This document shows positions 35,020-43,630 of a stretch of 64,000 nt of DNA, piece after piece (positions within the stretch are counted from its first letter, which is position 1; every line of letters starts with the position of its first letter). Below the pieces are notes generated by a model. The model did not search any database, was not told the origin of the DNA, and saw only the letters and a list, made by a program, of their open reading frames with translations. The position numbers and the translations under genes are program-made. Source of the stretch: Limosilactobacillus secaliphilus (lineage in GTDB: Bacteria > Bacillota > Bacilli > Lactobacillales > Lactobacillaceae). Location of the stretch: contig NZ_JQBW01000006.1 in the NCBI RefSeq assembly GCF_001437055.1, forward strand, positions 65,145 to 129,144, read 5' to 3'.

Positions 35020-35067
35020 GGGGGCGTGACTACGAAGCCATTAGTAGTTTCTGTCACGCTCCCTTTT
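35020..35067. terminator. Terminator between the glycosyltransferase and CarB-like genes
   Basis: The stem 35020-35030 with 35053-35063 is followed by TTTT on the right. It sits between convergent transcription units. Confidence 0.6.
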
Positions 35068-35082
35068 CATAATCAAATTCAG

Positions 35083-37587
35083 TTATTCAACGAACTGCAT
35101 TTCGGCACCCATCACTTTGGCTGCCGTTGGCGGTTCTTCAATATGCAGCGACTTGAATGGGAACAAGGCCCGGTAAAAGGCTGCTTGACTTGCATTCCCC
35201 GTCTGCCGCATGGAGTCCATCAAGAGCTTGCCGCTAAACTTCCCTAAATCCAGTCGCAGGGAAACGGCGGGCAACCCCAGGTGTAGCGCTTTGGACAGGA
35301 AGGCAATGTCGACCACAGGCATCGGTCGGCAGAGACTGACCTTAAAACGGTTGTCAGGATATTCCTTGATCAACACCTGGTAGAGACCAGGCTTATCCAG
35401 TTCCCGCAGCTTGCCCTCACCTAACGCGGTCACAGTGGCACCATCATCCGGGCTCAGGGTAGTCGGATAACGCTTGGCCACCGTCCGGTAATTCAGCTGA
35501 TGGTTGGCCTGCAATTCAGCGGTCGTCCCCAGCTGGTAGACATATTCACCATCATAGAGGGCGTTAAATTCCAGCAGTGGTTCTGAGGAAACGACATCTT
35601 CAACCTGGTCATTTAACGGAATGATCTGGATCGTCCCGCCGGCAATGACTTGAGACAAGCGATCTTGCAGACTAGCCAATGTGGATGGCAGTAGAACCAA
35701 TTCCGGCTTTTCTAGCTTTGCAATTGACAGCAATGACTCCGCCAGCAATGGTTCGATATAGCGCTTGCCCGCCACTTGTTCCGATAACAGTAAGGAACTG
35801 GGATTATCATCGACCGTAATCGGTAAGTAACCGAGCCGCTTCAATTCAATGCACATGGCGGCCAAGCAGTAGTCGTTGGCCGTGCCATTGCCTAGATGAC
35901 GGGCGCCGGTCCCAATCACCAGCACGCGTTTACCATCCGCAGGCGAGCTCTCATTCTCCTGCTCAAAGGTCGCATAGAAGCAATGGCTATGCTGATCATA
36001 TTGGCCTGCTGAGGGATCAACCTCTTTATAGGTCCGCGCAATCTGGTTTTCAGTTTCCAGTTGTGCCACCTCGTTGGGTTGACTCTGCCAACAGTCAGCA
36101 ATCCACTTGTCGCTCAAGCCCCAGTACTTGGCCCGTTTCAGTTGGTTGACGGAGCCAGGATTCTCACACAGATCCTTTTGCAAATGCACTAAGCGCCGTA
36201 ATTGGTTGAAGTAGTAGGCATCGATCTTGGTCAATTCAGCTAATTCCTGACACGAATAACCACGACGAATAGCCTCCAACAACGAGAAGATCCGGTTGGT
36301 CTGCGGGTGAATGAGCAGCTGGTCTAACTGGTCGTCGCTCATGGCGTGAATTGCTTCGGCCTGTTTGCCATGCCAGCCCAGGTGCGGATCTTCCACGCCT
36401 TTGATTAACGCCTCAATAAAGGAACGCCCAATGCCCAGCGACGTGCCGACTGACTTCTTTTCGGTGATTAAACGCTGGTCACCGCTGTCCAGTTGACTGA
36501 ACGGAAAGATTGGCACGCGCACTGCGGTACGATCCATCACCGGTTCAGTGACGGCGGTGTGTTTGATCATCCCGTGATCCAGGTGAATGTCGCGTAGACG
36601 TTGACCGGCATAGAGATAACCACACACCCGCGCCAACGGGTAGCCAGTCGCCTGCTCGGTCATGTTGGCGATGCGGTCAAAGTAAGGACTGATCTTGATC
36701 ACGTAGAAGCGGTTGTGTCGCCCGTCAAAGGCAAATTGCAGGTGGTTGACCCCGACAATTCGCAGCTTACGGGTAATGGCAAAAGCCGTATTCCGCATGT
36801 CCTGGATTTGCCGGTCCAATAACGTTTGCGCCGGTAAAACCGTCATCGAGTCACCAGCATGAATACCGATTGGGTCAATGTCTTCGGCCACGCCAAGACT
36901 CATCATCGTCCCCGAGGCGTCACGAATGACCGTAATCTCGATTTCTTTCAGGCCGGCCAGACTCTGTTGTACTAGAACTTGGCCGCTTTGCGATAACTGA
37001 ATGCCACGACTCACGGCATCGCGCAATTCATTATCATCGTGCACAATTTTGCGCAGCCCCACTGTCCGCGGATAGACGGAACGCACGATGACGGGATAAC
37101 CAACCTCGCTGGCCATATCCCGAGCATCTTGGAAGTTATTGATGGTCCGAATGATCTTCGTTGGTACTTTCAATTTGGCCAACGTCTGGTTCATCAGGAC
37201 CGCGTTGTTAATTTGGCGAACGGTGGCCTCGGGCACCCCCGCAACTTGGATACTATGCTCAGTCATGACGCCCGTTTCCGAAACTGATTGGAGTAAACGG
37301 AAGGCACGACGACCGCCCAACGTTGGCACGATCATGTCCGGTTGGTAACGTTTGATGACGTCTTCGATATTCTCGGGCGAGAGCGGCATGATGCAGCTGT
37401 CATCAACCGCCGTTTTAACGTCACCCGCTAAAGCAAAGGGGTTGTCATCGATCAAAACGGTGTGAAAACCACACTGCTTCATCGTTGTGAGCACGCTTAA
37501 TGCCGCGGTGTCCAATTCGCCGCCACGTTGGAGAGTGTTGCTGCCAGCACCGATCACCAGCACTGTCTTAGCTGCTTCATCGCTCAT
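35083..37587 (-). CDS. CarB-like protein: shortened, catalytically degenerate carbamoyl-phosphate synthetase large subunit
   Basis: 834 residues against about 1060-1070 for true CarB. The N-terminal half aligns throughout (VIGAGSNTLQRGGELD, GIHAGDSMTVLPAQTL, HLQFAFDG), but ATP-grasp residues are lost. The glycine-rich loop reads RSVYPRTVGLRKIV (about 169-182). The metal-ligand pair of the ExNPR motif is K298 and S300 in VIKISP. The oligomerisation region (about 400-545) remains. The second half keeps a Rossmann-like start (VLVIGTGARHLGNG) but has a shrunken ATP-grasp reading SLCRPMPV where EVNPRA is expected. The MGS allosteric domain is missing. The frame is intact with no internal stop. The gene overlaps the CarA-like gene by 11 nt. 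A bound ligand or a scaffold role is possible; synthesis of carbamoyl phosphate is not expected. Confidence 0.88.
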   Translation of the reverse strand: MSDEAAKTVLVIGAGSNTLQRGGELDTAALSVLTTMKQCGFHTVLIDDNPFALAGDVKTAVDDSCIMPLSPENIEDVIKRYQPDMIVPTLGGRRAFRLLQSVSETGVMTEHSIQVAGVPEATVRQINNAVLMNQTLAKLKVPTKIIRTINNFQDARDMASEVGYPVIVRSVYPRTVGLRKIVHDDNELRDAVSRGIQLSQSGQVLVQQSLAGLKEIEITVIRDASGTMMSLGVAEDIDPIGIHAGDSMTVLPAQTLLDRQIQDMRNTAFAITRKLRIVGVNHLQFAFDGRHNRFYVIKISPYFDRIANMTEQATGYPLARVCGYLYAGQRLRDIHLDHGMIKHTAVTEPVMDRTAVRVPIFPFSQLDSGDQRLITEKKSVGTSLGIGRSFIEALIKGVEDPHLGWHGKQAEAIHAMSDDQLDQLLIHPQTNRIFSLLEAIRRGYSCQELAELTKIDAYYFNQLRRLVHLQKDLCENPGSVNQLKRAKYWGLSDKWIADCWQSQPNEVAQLETENQIARTYKEVDPSAGQYDQHSHCFYATFEQENESSPADGKRVLVIGTGARHLGNGTANDYCLAAMCIELKRLGYLPITVDDNPSSLLLSEQVAGKRYIEPLLAESLLSIAKLEKPELVLLPSTLASLQDRLSQVIAGGTIQIIPLNDQVEDVVSSEPLLEFNALYDGEYVYQLGTTAELQANHQLNYRTVAKRYPTTLSPDDGATVTALGEGKLRELDKPGLYQVLIKEYPDNRFKVSLCRPMPVVDIAFLSKALHLGLPAVSLRLDLGKFSGKLLMDSMRQTGNASQAAFYRALFPFKSLHIEEPPTAAKVMGAEMQFVE

Positions 37588-38668
37588 TTAAGTCGCCTCC
37601 CCGCTGATTCATCATATCAACGAACTGGTCGAACAGGGGATCAGTCTCATCCGGGCCCGGCGCACCATCCGGGAAGAATTGTACCGAAAAGGCTGGATAA
37701 CGCAGGTGGTGCAGCCCCTGTACAGAATTATTCAGCAAGTCGACGTGGGTCACGAACAACTTGCTGCGGTCGACACTGTCGCGCTTGACTTCATAGCCCT
37801 GGGCCTGACTAGCATAGTCGATCTGGTCGGTCATAATCTCCTTGATTGGGTGGTTCATCGAATGATTTTCGATTGGCATGCGATCAACCTGGGCCCCGTT
37901 AGCCAAGGCAAACAATTCATGACCTAAACCGATGGCCATCAGCGGCACCTGTGACTGCACTTTGCGAATCATTTCCAGAACGCTGCCCTTCAGGCTGTGC
38001 GGATCGCCGGGGCCGCTGGAAAGAACCACCCCATCAGGATCCAAGCGCAGGATCTGATCGGCACTGGCCGTATAAGGCAGAACCGTGACGTTCAGACGGC
38101 GCCGGGATAATTCCCGCAAGATACCGTTCTTCAAGCCAAAGTCGACCACTACGACCGTCTGACCGACATCCGGGTTCGGGTAAGGCTTTGGTGTGGCCAC
38201 TTGAGCGACTTGTTGATTGGTCAAAACAGTGGCATGCAGCTGATCGAAGGCATGGTCATCCGCCACCGGCACGATACTTCCGCGCATCGGCTTGCCAGCC
38301 GCCCGCAACTTGTGGACCAGCGCCCGGGTATCAATGTTGGTGACCCCAGGAATGTTGGCCCGCTCCATGTACTGGCTCAGGCTGATGTCACGAGCATTGA
38401 GGGGTGAGAAGGCAGCCAAGTCACGCACGATCACGCCCTTAATGGTGGGGTCAATGGATTCGTAAATATTCCGGACAATTGGGTAATTACCAACATTCGG
38501 CTGGGTAAAGACAACGATTTGGTTGTGGTAGATCGGGTTGGTGATGATTTCTTGGTAACCAGCCATACTGGTGTTAAAAACGAGTTCACCAAAAGTAACC
38601 GCTGGCGAACCAAATCCCTCACCGGCAAATACCGATCCATCTTCCAAAATGAGATAACGTGCTGACAT
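37577..38668 (-). CDS. CarA-like protein: glutaminase subunit homologue without its catalytic residues
   Basis: 363 residues, the usual CarA length. The N-terminal domain (1-150) and the GATase-like domain (170-355) are both recognisable (VVDFGLKNGILREL, LSSGPGDPHSLKG). The catalytic Cys of GICLGHQ is Gly 247 (AIGLGHELFAL). The catalytic His and Glu of the QGHPE motif are Phe 332 and Asp 334 (VQFFPDG). Glutamine hydrolysis is therefore not expected. ATG 38668 follows AAGGGTGG. The gene sits 54 nt after rluD and overlaps the CarB-like gene. Many Firmicutes have pyrR and the pyr genes at this place, so this may be a relic of that operon. Confidence 0.9.
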   Translation of the reverse strand: MSARYLILEDGSVFAGEGFGSPAVTFGELVFNTSMAGYQEIITNPIYHNQIVVFTQPNVGNYPIVRNIYESIDPTIKGVIVRDLAAFSPLNARDISLSQYMERANIPGVTNIDTRALVHKLRAAGKPMRGSIVPVADDHAFDQLHATVLTNQQVAQVATPKPYPNPDVGQTVVVVDFGLKNGILRELSRRRLNVTVLPYTASADQILRLDPDGVVLSSGPGDPHSLKGSVLEMIRKVQSQVPLMAIGLGHELFALANGAQVDRMPIENHSMNHPIKEIMTDQIDYASQAQGYEVKRDSVDRSKLFVTHVDLLNNSVQGLHHLRYPAFSVQFFPDGAPGPDETDPLFDQFVDMMNQRGGDLNER

Positions 38669-38722
38669 ACTAAGCCACCCTTCTGCCAAAATACCGTGTC
38701 CGATTATAGCACTGATTATTGA

Positions 38723-39637
38723 TTAACTATCGACCCTTTTTAAATGCTCGATCATTTGTTGGAAATTAGCTGGTAGCGGGGCAGTGAACAACATTTGCTT
38801 ACCGGTCCGCGGGTGTTTAAAGCCCAATAAACCGGCATGCAAATACTGGCCGTTGCCTGGTAGCGTTTTGCGCGGCCCATACAGAGGATCCCCCGCCAGC
38901 GGATGGTTGATATAGGCCATGTGGACCCGGATCTGGTGGGTGCGCCCGGTCTCCAAACGACACTTGACCAGGGTGTAGTGCTTGAAGCGGTGGATCACTG
39001 CAAAATGCGTCACCGCGTGCCGGCCATCATTGACGACGGCTTGCTTCTTGCGATCCTTCTTCGACCGCCCAATCGGAGCATCGATGGTCCCCTTGTCTTC
39101 TTTAATCACACCATGGACCAATGCCGTGTACTCACGTTGATTGCTTTTGGCCTTCAACTGCGCCGCCAAATTCCGGTGGGCCTGGTCGTTTTTGGCCACC
39201 ATCAGCAAGCCTGACGTGTCCTTATCGATACGGTGAACAATACCAGGCCGAAACTCGCCATTGATGTGAGACAGTGGACAGTGATAAAGCAGTGCATTGA
39301 CCAGCGTATGATCGGGATGACCCGGTGCCGGATGAACCACCATTCCTTGTGGCTTGTTGACCACCAGCACATCATCATCTTCGTAAACGATGTCCAGCGG
39401 AATGTTTTCCGGCTTCAGGTCGATGTGTTTAACCTCTTCCGGTGTAACCGTGACCCGGTCGCCAACATCTAATTGATACTTCGGTTTTTCTACCTGACCG
39501 TTAACCAAAACGTGGCCATCGTTGATCCACTTCTTCAACTGGGAACGGGAAACGTCGGCCAGGAAACCGGCAATAACCTTGTCTAACCGCCCTGTCTGTC
39601 CATCATGAATGTTTATGACTTGCTTTTTGGCCGGCAT
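38723..39637 (-). CDS. rluD: RluD-family 23S rRNA pseudouridine synthase
   Basis: About 304 residues. An S4 domain (about 15-80, SRSQLKKWINDGHVLVNGQ) precedes the catalytic domain with HRIDKDTSGLLMVAK, where the Asp of HRID(K/R)xTSG is the nucleophile, and with ETGRTHQIRVHM. It modifies uridines in 23S rRNA. The 5' end overlaps lspA. An AAGGAGG abuts ATG 39649 directly, so ATG 39637 is preferred with a 12-nt spacer. The lspA-rluD pairing is typical in Firmicutes. Confidence 0.92.
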   Translation of the reverse strand: MPAKKQVINIHDGQTGRLDKVIAGFLADVSRSQLKKWINDGHVLVNGQVEKPKYQLDVGDRVTVTPEEVKHIDLKPENIPLDIVYEDDDVLVVNKPQGMVVHPAPGHPDHTLVNALLYHCPLSHINGEFRPGIVHRIDKDTSGLLMVAKNDQAHRNLAAQLKAKSNQREYTALVHGVIKEDKGTIDAPIGRSKKDRKKQAVVNDGRHAVTHFAVIHRFKHYTLVKCRLETGRTHQIRVHMAYINHPLAGDPLYGPRKTLPGNGQYLHAGLLGFKHPRTGKQMLFTAPLPANFQQMIEHLKRVDS

Positions 39638-40079
39638 CGGCGTGCTCATCCTCCTTCAATACTTTGATCACAATGATAATGACACCCACCGTCAGGCAAG
39701 CATCCGCAATGTTGAACACCGGAAAATTGATGAATTCCGTTTGAAACATGTCCACCACATAGTGAAAACGGAGACGGTCGATAAAGTTCCCGATGGTCCC
39801 AGCCATAATCAGGGCCAAACCAATCGTCAACCCGCGATTTTCACGATAACGATACAACAAGGCCCCCAAAATGGCGATGGCTAGGATGGAGATCAGGGTG
39901 AAGAACCACTGCTGTCCTTCCAGCATCGACCACGCTGCCCCGTCGTTATGCAAATTGGTCAAGCCCATCAAGCCGGGCAAGAGCTGATGAAAGCTTGACA
40001 TACTGATGTGGCTCACAACCCAAGCCTTCATGACTTGATCAGCACCCACCATTAGGCAGATAATTGCGATAGCATACAT
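39603..40079 (-). CDS. lspA: Lipoprotein signal peptidase II
   Basis: 158 residues with four membrane helices. The conserved blocks are TNLHNDGAAWSML, GTIGNFIDRLRFHYVVDMF (catalytic Asp) and FNIADACLTVG (second catalytic Asp). It cleaves lipoprotein signal peptides at the membrane. It overlaps rluD by about 35-47 nt. A small membrane-protein gene (EbsA-like) lies 14 nt upstream, so ebsA-lspA-rluD-carA-like-carB-like appears to be one operon. Confidence 0.95.
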   Translation of the reverse strand: MYAIAIICLMVGADQVMKAWVVSHISMSSFHQLLPGLMGLTNLHNDGAAWSMLEGQQWFFTLISILAIAILGALLYRYRENRGLTIGLALIMAGTIGNFIDRLRFHYVVDMFQTEFINFPVFNIADACLTVGVIIIVIKVLKEDEHADAGQKASHKHS

Positions 40080-40093
40080 AAAATAATCCTCAC

Positions 40094-40495
40094 TTACTGT
40101 TGTTCTAACACGCCTGCCTGCTTCAGAAAATGCTTAATGGAATTCAATGACCGTTGAGTGAAGGAGAAGGTCATCACTTCACCATTCACAGTGATTGACA
40201 AACTATGCTTGGTGAACAATGGTTGCCGGATGTCCTTCAAGGGAATGGACAAGAAATTGTGCGATAAGATCCGGCTGAAAACCATTTTGGTCGGCGTGAC
40301 GGTAACGGTGCGGGTGAAGATCTCCAATCCCGCCAGCACGAGGAAGACCGCGATAAAGGCCGCCGTGATCCAGTTAAAGTGGGTGATTTCAAAAGCGATG
40401 ATGATGCCAATCACCAGCACAATCAAGGTCCACGACCACTCGATGATCGCCGTTGTCATATCCGGTTGATAAAAGTAACGTTTTTCTTCTTCCAT
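40094..40495 (-). CDS. EbsA-like small membrane protein
   Basis: 133 residues with two membrane helices (about 20-60) and a C-terminal soluble domain that looks PH-like (TVTVTPTKMVFSRIL to the end). The size, helices and position opposite an RNase HI-like gene match the EbsA family of lactic acid bacteria. The function is not known. It probably opens the operon with lspA. Confidence 0.6.
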   Translation of the reverse strand: MEEEKRYFYQPDMTTAIIEWSWTLIVLVIGIIIAFEITHFNWITAAFIAVFLVLAGLEIFTRTVTVTPTKMVFSRILSHNFLSIPLKDIRQPLFTKHSLSITVNGEVMTFSFTQRSLNSIKHFLKQAGVLEQQ

Positions 40496-40531
40496 GTTTT
40501 TAACTCTCCAACTTCAAAGGATGTGTAATTA

Positions 40532-40921
40532 ATGATTAAAGTTTATTCTGATGCGGCCACCAGGCATAATCCGGGTCCCACTGGCCTGGGCGCCCTCATC
40601 ATTAATCAAGGCAAACAGACCCAGTTGACCGCCAGCCTTGAGCGCGCCGACAATCATGAAGGTGAATTTGCCGCAGCTAAACTGGCCTTCACCTATCTCA
40701 AAGAACATTTCCCGGCACAAGAAACCATCCTTTTCTACACTGATAGCCGCCTGTTGAGTGATGCAATTGGCAAAAACTATGCCAAGCACTATGCAGACGA
40801 ACTGGCTGAATTGACCAGCTTGATGGATTACTTTCAGCTAGTGGTGACGCAGTGGATCCCAGATAGTCAGAATCACGGTGCCCATCACCTGGCAAACGAG
40901 GCCTTGCACCGGCTCGAATAA
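40532..40921 (+). CDS. RNase HI-like protein
   Basis: 129 residues with an RNase H fold: first Asp in IKVYSDAATRHNPGPTGLG, Glu in NHEGEFAAAKLAF, and Asp in LFYTDSRLLSD. The fourth acidic residue of the usual ADxLA motif is replaced (NHGAHHLANEAL). RNA:DNA hybrid cleavage may therefore be weak or absent, as reported for some Firmicute relatives. AAAGGATG precedes ATG 40532. It is divergent from the EbsA-like gene. Confidence 0.82.
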   Translation: MIKVYSDAATRHNPGPTGLGALIINQGKQTQLTASLERADNHEGEFAAAKLAFTYLKEHFPAQETILFYTDSRLLSDAIGKNYAKHYADELAELTSLMDYFQLVVTQWIPDSQNHGAHHLANEALHRLE

Positions 40922-40951
40922 GACGCACATCTGCTTTCATATTATAACAAA

Positions 40952-40996
40952 AGGGAGCAATTCCGTTGGCACTTTGCCCGGATTGCTCCCTATTTT
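40952..40996. terminator. Terminator between the RNase HI-like and pnuC genes
   Basis: The stem 40952-40965 with 40979-40991 has A's on the left and T's on the right, and lies between convergent genes. Confidence 0.8.
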
Positions 40997-41018
40997 TAAC
41001 CATAATGCAATAAAATGG

Positions 41019-41756
41019 CTACTTAATACTTGCTAAACCTTGCTTCTTCCGTCCGGCATTGAACCATGGACTCACAGTAAATGCCAGGATGTCATTCGTC
41101 ACATAAATCAGTGAGTTAACCGCCATGGCCAGCGTTGAATCACCCTGGGCAAAAGTAACGCCCCACAGGATCAATTGAAAGATCCCAGATGCTAACCACC
41201 AGTAATATTGGTTATTGTAACGCATGAAGCACATGATGCCGGCCGTCAAACTGATGGCAAAGCTGATTGCATCGATCCATGGCCGCGGATCGTTAGTGAA
41301 TTTGCCGATTAGATAACCGGAAACAACATAAACCAGTAAGGTCCCAACAATGGCAATCAACCATTCCTTGCCGCCAAACTTCCGCAGGTGATTCTTGGTG
41401 TCATTGTTCCATGACTTCACTGCCAAGATAACGGGCAGGTCAAGCGTTACCACGTAAGCCAGCTGTTCAAAAATGCTCAGGTAGTTTTTAGCCGACCAGC
41501 CGGCGTAGATGAAGCAGGCCGCACTGATAAGACCTAACCAGCCGTTGATCGCCTTGGTTGCGTTGATCGCTAAGACACACAGGGTCCCCAGCAGTGTGCC
41601 GATAAAGGTGATCACGGTCACACTGGTTAACTTGGTCCCGATCAACAGGGCCAGTTGGAAGCCAAAAGCAAAGAACCACAAGCAGTAGTTCTGTACCGGC
41701 CAGCCCTTTAACTGGTTAAAGAGCCATACAAAATAATTCTCATTCTCTGAATTCAA
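41019..41756 (-). CDS. pnuC: PnuC-type nicotinamide riboside transporter
   Basis: 245 residues with about seven membrane helices. The late WWLASGIFQLILWG and MAVNSLIYVTNDILAF segments match the PnuC pattern (Trp-rich and N..Y..N helices). PnuC imports nicotinamide riboside for NAD synthesis and suits a vitamin-dependent lactobacillus. The start is TTG 41756, with GGAG 9 nt before it. No NAD or nicotinamide riboswitch was recognised upstream. Monocistronic. Confidence 0.85.
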   Translation of the reverse strand: MNSENENYFVWLFNQLKGWPVQNYCLWFFAFGFQLALLIGTKLTSVTVITFIGTLLGTLCVLAINATKAINGWLGLISAACFIYAGWSAKNYLSIFEQLAYVVTLDLPVILAVKSWNNDTKNHLRKFGGKEWLIAIVGTLLVYVVSGYLIGKFTNDPRPWIDAISFAISLTAGIMCFMRYNNQYYWWLASGIFQLILWGVTFAQGDSTLAMAVNSLIYVTNDILAFTVSPWFNAGRKKQGLASIK

Positions 41757-41885
41757 AACAAATGTCTCCTCACATATCGCAAATTCATTAACTCACTTTC
41801 GGAGCCAACACAAAATATGGTATCACGATGAGTAGGCAGACACAATATGTGGTGGTTAGTAAAACATTTTAAATGATCAGTAGAT

Positions 41886-41939
41886 AAAAAAAGACCATCT
41901 TAGCAGCTCCCGCCAGTACCAAGATGGTCAATGATTAAT
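41886..41939 (-). terminator. Intrinsic terminator of rlmL
   Basis: Read leftward, GACCATCTT (41931-41939) pairs with AAGATGGTC (41893-41901), followed by a run of seven T's. Confidence 0.8.
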
Positions 41940-41991
41940 TTTAATTTATTTGAGTGCTAAACTTTGAACTCAGCTATTGATTGAAAAAGAA

Positions 41992-43125
41992 TTAACGCTT
42001 TTTATGACCCCAGTATTGGAACAAGTCGGTCCGCAGCGCACCGTTGTACAGTTTGCGCCGCTTGGTTGCCGGTTCCCCGTAAAACTTTTCAAATTCCAGG
42101 TCCGCCGTCAGGATGTACTTGCTCCAAGTTGTCAATGGCCGGTAAAGCTGCCCCATCTGCCGGTACAACTCACGGACGGTTTCACGGTCACTCAGCCGTT
42201 CACCATATGGCGGGTTGGCGACGATCACCCCATTGATCTGGTCTGTATGCCAATCCTTGACCGCCAACTGCTTGAAGGTGATGTCATGGGTCAACCCAGC
42301 TGCCTGGCAGTTACGACGGGCAATATCCACCATGTTTTGATCAATATCGTAGCCATGAATATCCAATTTGACGTCGTAATCTGCCTGGTCGTCGGCCTCA
42401 TCACGGACCTCATCCGCCAACCCTTCCGGAACCAGGTTCACCCACCGTTCACAAGTAAAGTGGCGGTTCACGCCTGGGGCAATGTTATGACCAATCAAGG
42501 CTGCTTCAATGGGAATGGTGCCGGAACCGCACACTGGGTCAACGAATGGGTTGTCCGGGAACCAGTGCGCCAACAGGACTAACGCAGCGGCCATGTTTTC
42601 CTTTAACGGGGCCCCACCTTTTTCCTGCCGGTAGCCACGCTTAAACAAGCTGTCGCCGGTGGTATCAAGTGTCAATAGAACATGGTCCTTGTTAATGGCA
42701 ACTTCCAGTGGATACAGCGCACCCGTCTCGGGCAGGTTCGTCCGCCGATGATAGACCGCCTGCATCTTCTGCACAATGGCCTTCTTCACGATTGCCTGCA
42801 CACTAGGAACGTTGTGCAGTTGTGAGTGGTGACTGCGCCCCTCAACTGGGAATTGCGCGTCTATGGGCAGAAATTGATCCCAGGCCAGTGCTTCGGTTTG
42901 GTCAAATAACTCATCGAAGGTCCGGGCATCGAATTCACCCACAATGATTTTGACCCGATCGGCCGTTCGTAACCAAATATTGGTCGTCAAGATATCCTTC
43001 ATATTGCCGTCAAAACGAATCCGGCCGTTTTCCACCCGGGTCTGGTAGCCTAGGCGGCGCAGTTCTTTGCCGACCAAGGCTTCAATGCCGGCGGCCGCGG
43101 TTGCCATTAAATGATAATTTTGCAA
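41992..43125 (-). CDS. rlmL: THUMP-domain 23S rRNA guanine-N2 methyltransferase (RlmL/YpsC type)
   Basis: 377 residues. A THUMP region (about 50-150) precedes a Rossmann methyltransferase with DPVCGSGTIPIEAALI (SAM site), HGYDIDQNMVDIARRN and catalytic NPPYGERL. It methylates a guanine of 23S rRNA at N2. The start is TTG 43125 with AAGGAGA about 7 nt upstream; an in-frame ATG lies six codons later. In Bacillus the same gene follows rnpB and gpsB. Here four accessory genes separate them. Confidence 0.9.
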   Translation of the reverse strand: MQNYHLMATAAAGIEALVGKELRRLGYQTRVENGRIRFDGNMKDILTTNIWLRTADRVKIIVGEFDARTFDELFDQTEALAWDQFLPIDAQFPVEGRSHHSQLHNVPSVQAIVKKAIVQKMQAVYHRRTNLPETGALYPLEVAINKDHVLLTLDTTGDSLFKRGYRQEKGGAPLKENMAAALVLLAHWFPDNPFVDPVCGSGTIPIEAALIGHNIAPGVNRHFTCERWVNLVPEGLADEVRDEADDQADYDVKLDIHGYDIDQNMVDIARRNCQAAGLTHDITFKQLAVKDWHTDQINGVIVANPPYGERLSDRETVRELYRQMGQLYRPLTTWSKYILTADLEFEKFYGEPATKRRKLYNGALRTDLFQYWGHKKR

Positions 43126-43155
43126 AACGATTTCTCCTTATTTTATGTTTCTTTA

Positions 43156-43629
43156 TTAGTGCTTCTCGTAACCCCAACATTGGCTTGCGTAATCACGGGC
43201 CAATTGCCAGATCTTTTCGTGTTGTTGATTGAAAAAGCGTGGGTCCTCATCCAGGCTAACAAACGCGGTCTTAACCGTCTCAGTCGGCTTGGTGGAAAAC
43301 TGCTGTTGGCTTTGCAGTGTCACCACGTAAACCGCGTTAATCGGCTGGACCCGGTCGCCGTTGGGATAAGTGTAAAAATCCTGATCCAAGATACCGAGAA
43401 ACTTGACCGGTTTGACCAACCAGCCCGCATCTTCCTTAAACTCACGCATCAAGGCCGTTTGAAAACTTTCCCCATAGTCAAGATAGCCGCCGGGAAAGCC
43501 CCAGTCACCGGTATCGGCACGGGCCTGCAATAGGACTTCGTGTCGCGAATTGAAGAGGACGCCTGACGAGGAAGTCATGATTAAGGGCATGTGCCCCACC
43601 TTTGCACGAATGTCATGAATATATGCCAT
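43156..43629 (-). CDS. Nudix hydrolase
   Basis: 157 residues. The Nudix box GGYLDYGESFQTALMREFKEDAGW fits GX5EX7REUXEEXGU except that the second Glu of EE is Asp. Nudix enzymes cleave nucleoside diphosphates linked to another group; the substrate cannot be told. It starts 1 nt after the stop of the HerA-like ATPase gene, so the two are probably coupled. Confidence 0.88.
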   Translation of the reverse strand: MAYIHDIRAKVGHMPLIMTSSSGVLFNSRHEVLLQARADTGDWGFPGGYLDYGESFQTALMREFKEDAGWLVKPVKFLGILDQDFYTYPNGDRVQPINAVYVVTLQSQQQFSTKPTETVKTAFVSLDEDPRFFNQQHEKIWQLARDYASQCWGYEKH

Positions 43630-43630
43630 T

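Noticed and set aside
34845-35057. Leftward 70-codon frame across the long hairpin
   Set aside because: The frame is made largely of the inverted repeats and terminator, with no ribosome site or similarity recognised.
35083-37587. Apparent short length of CarB due to a frameshift
   Set aside because: The C-terminal half reads continuously in one frame with recognisable, though degenerate, blocks up to the stop. No missing domain was seen in another frame downstream.
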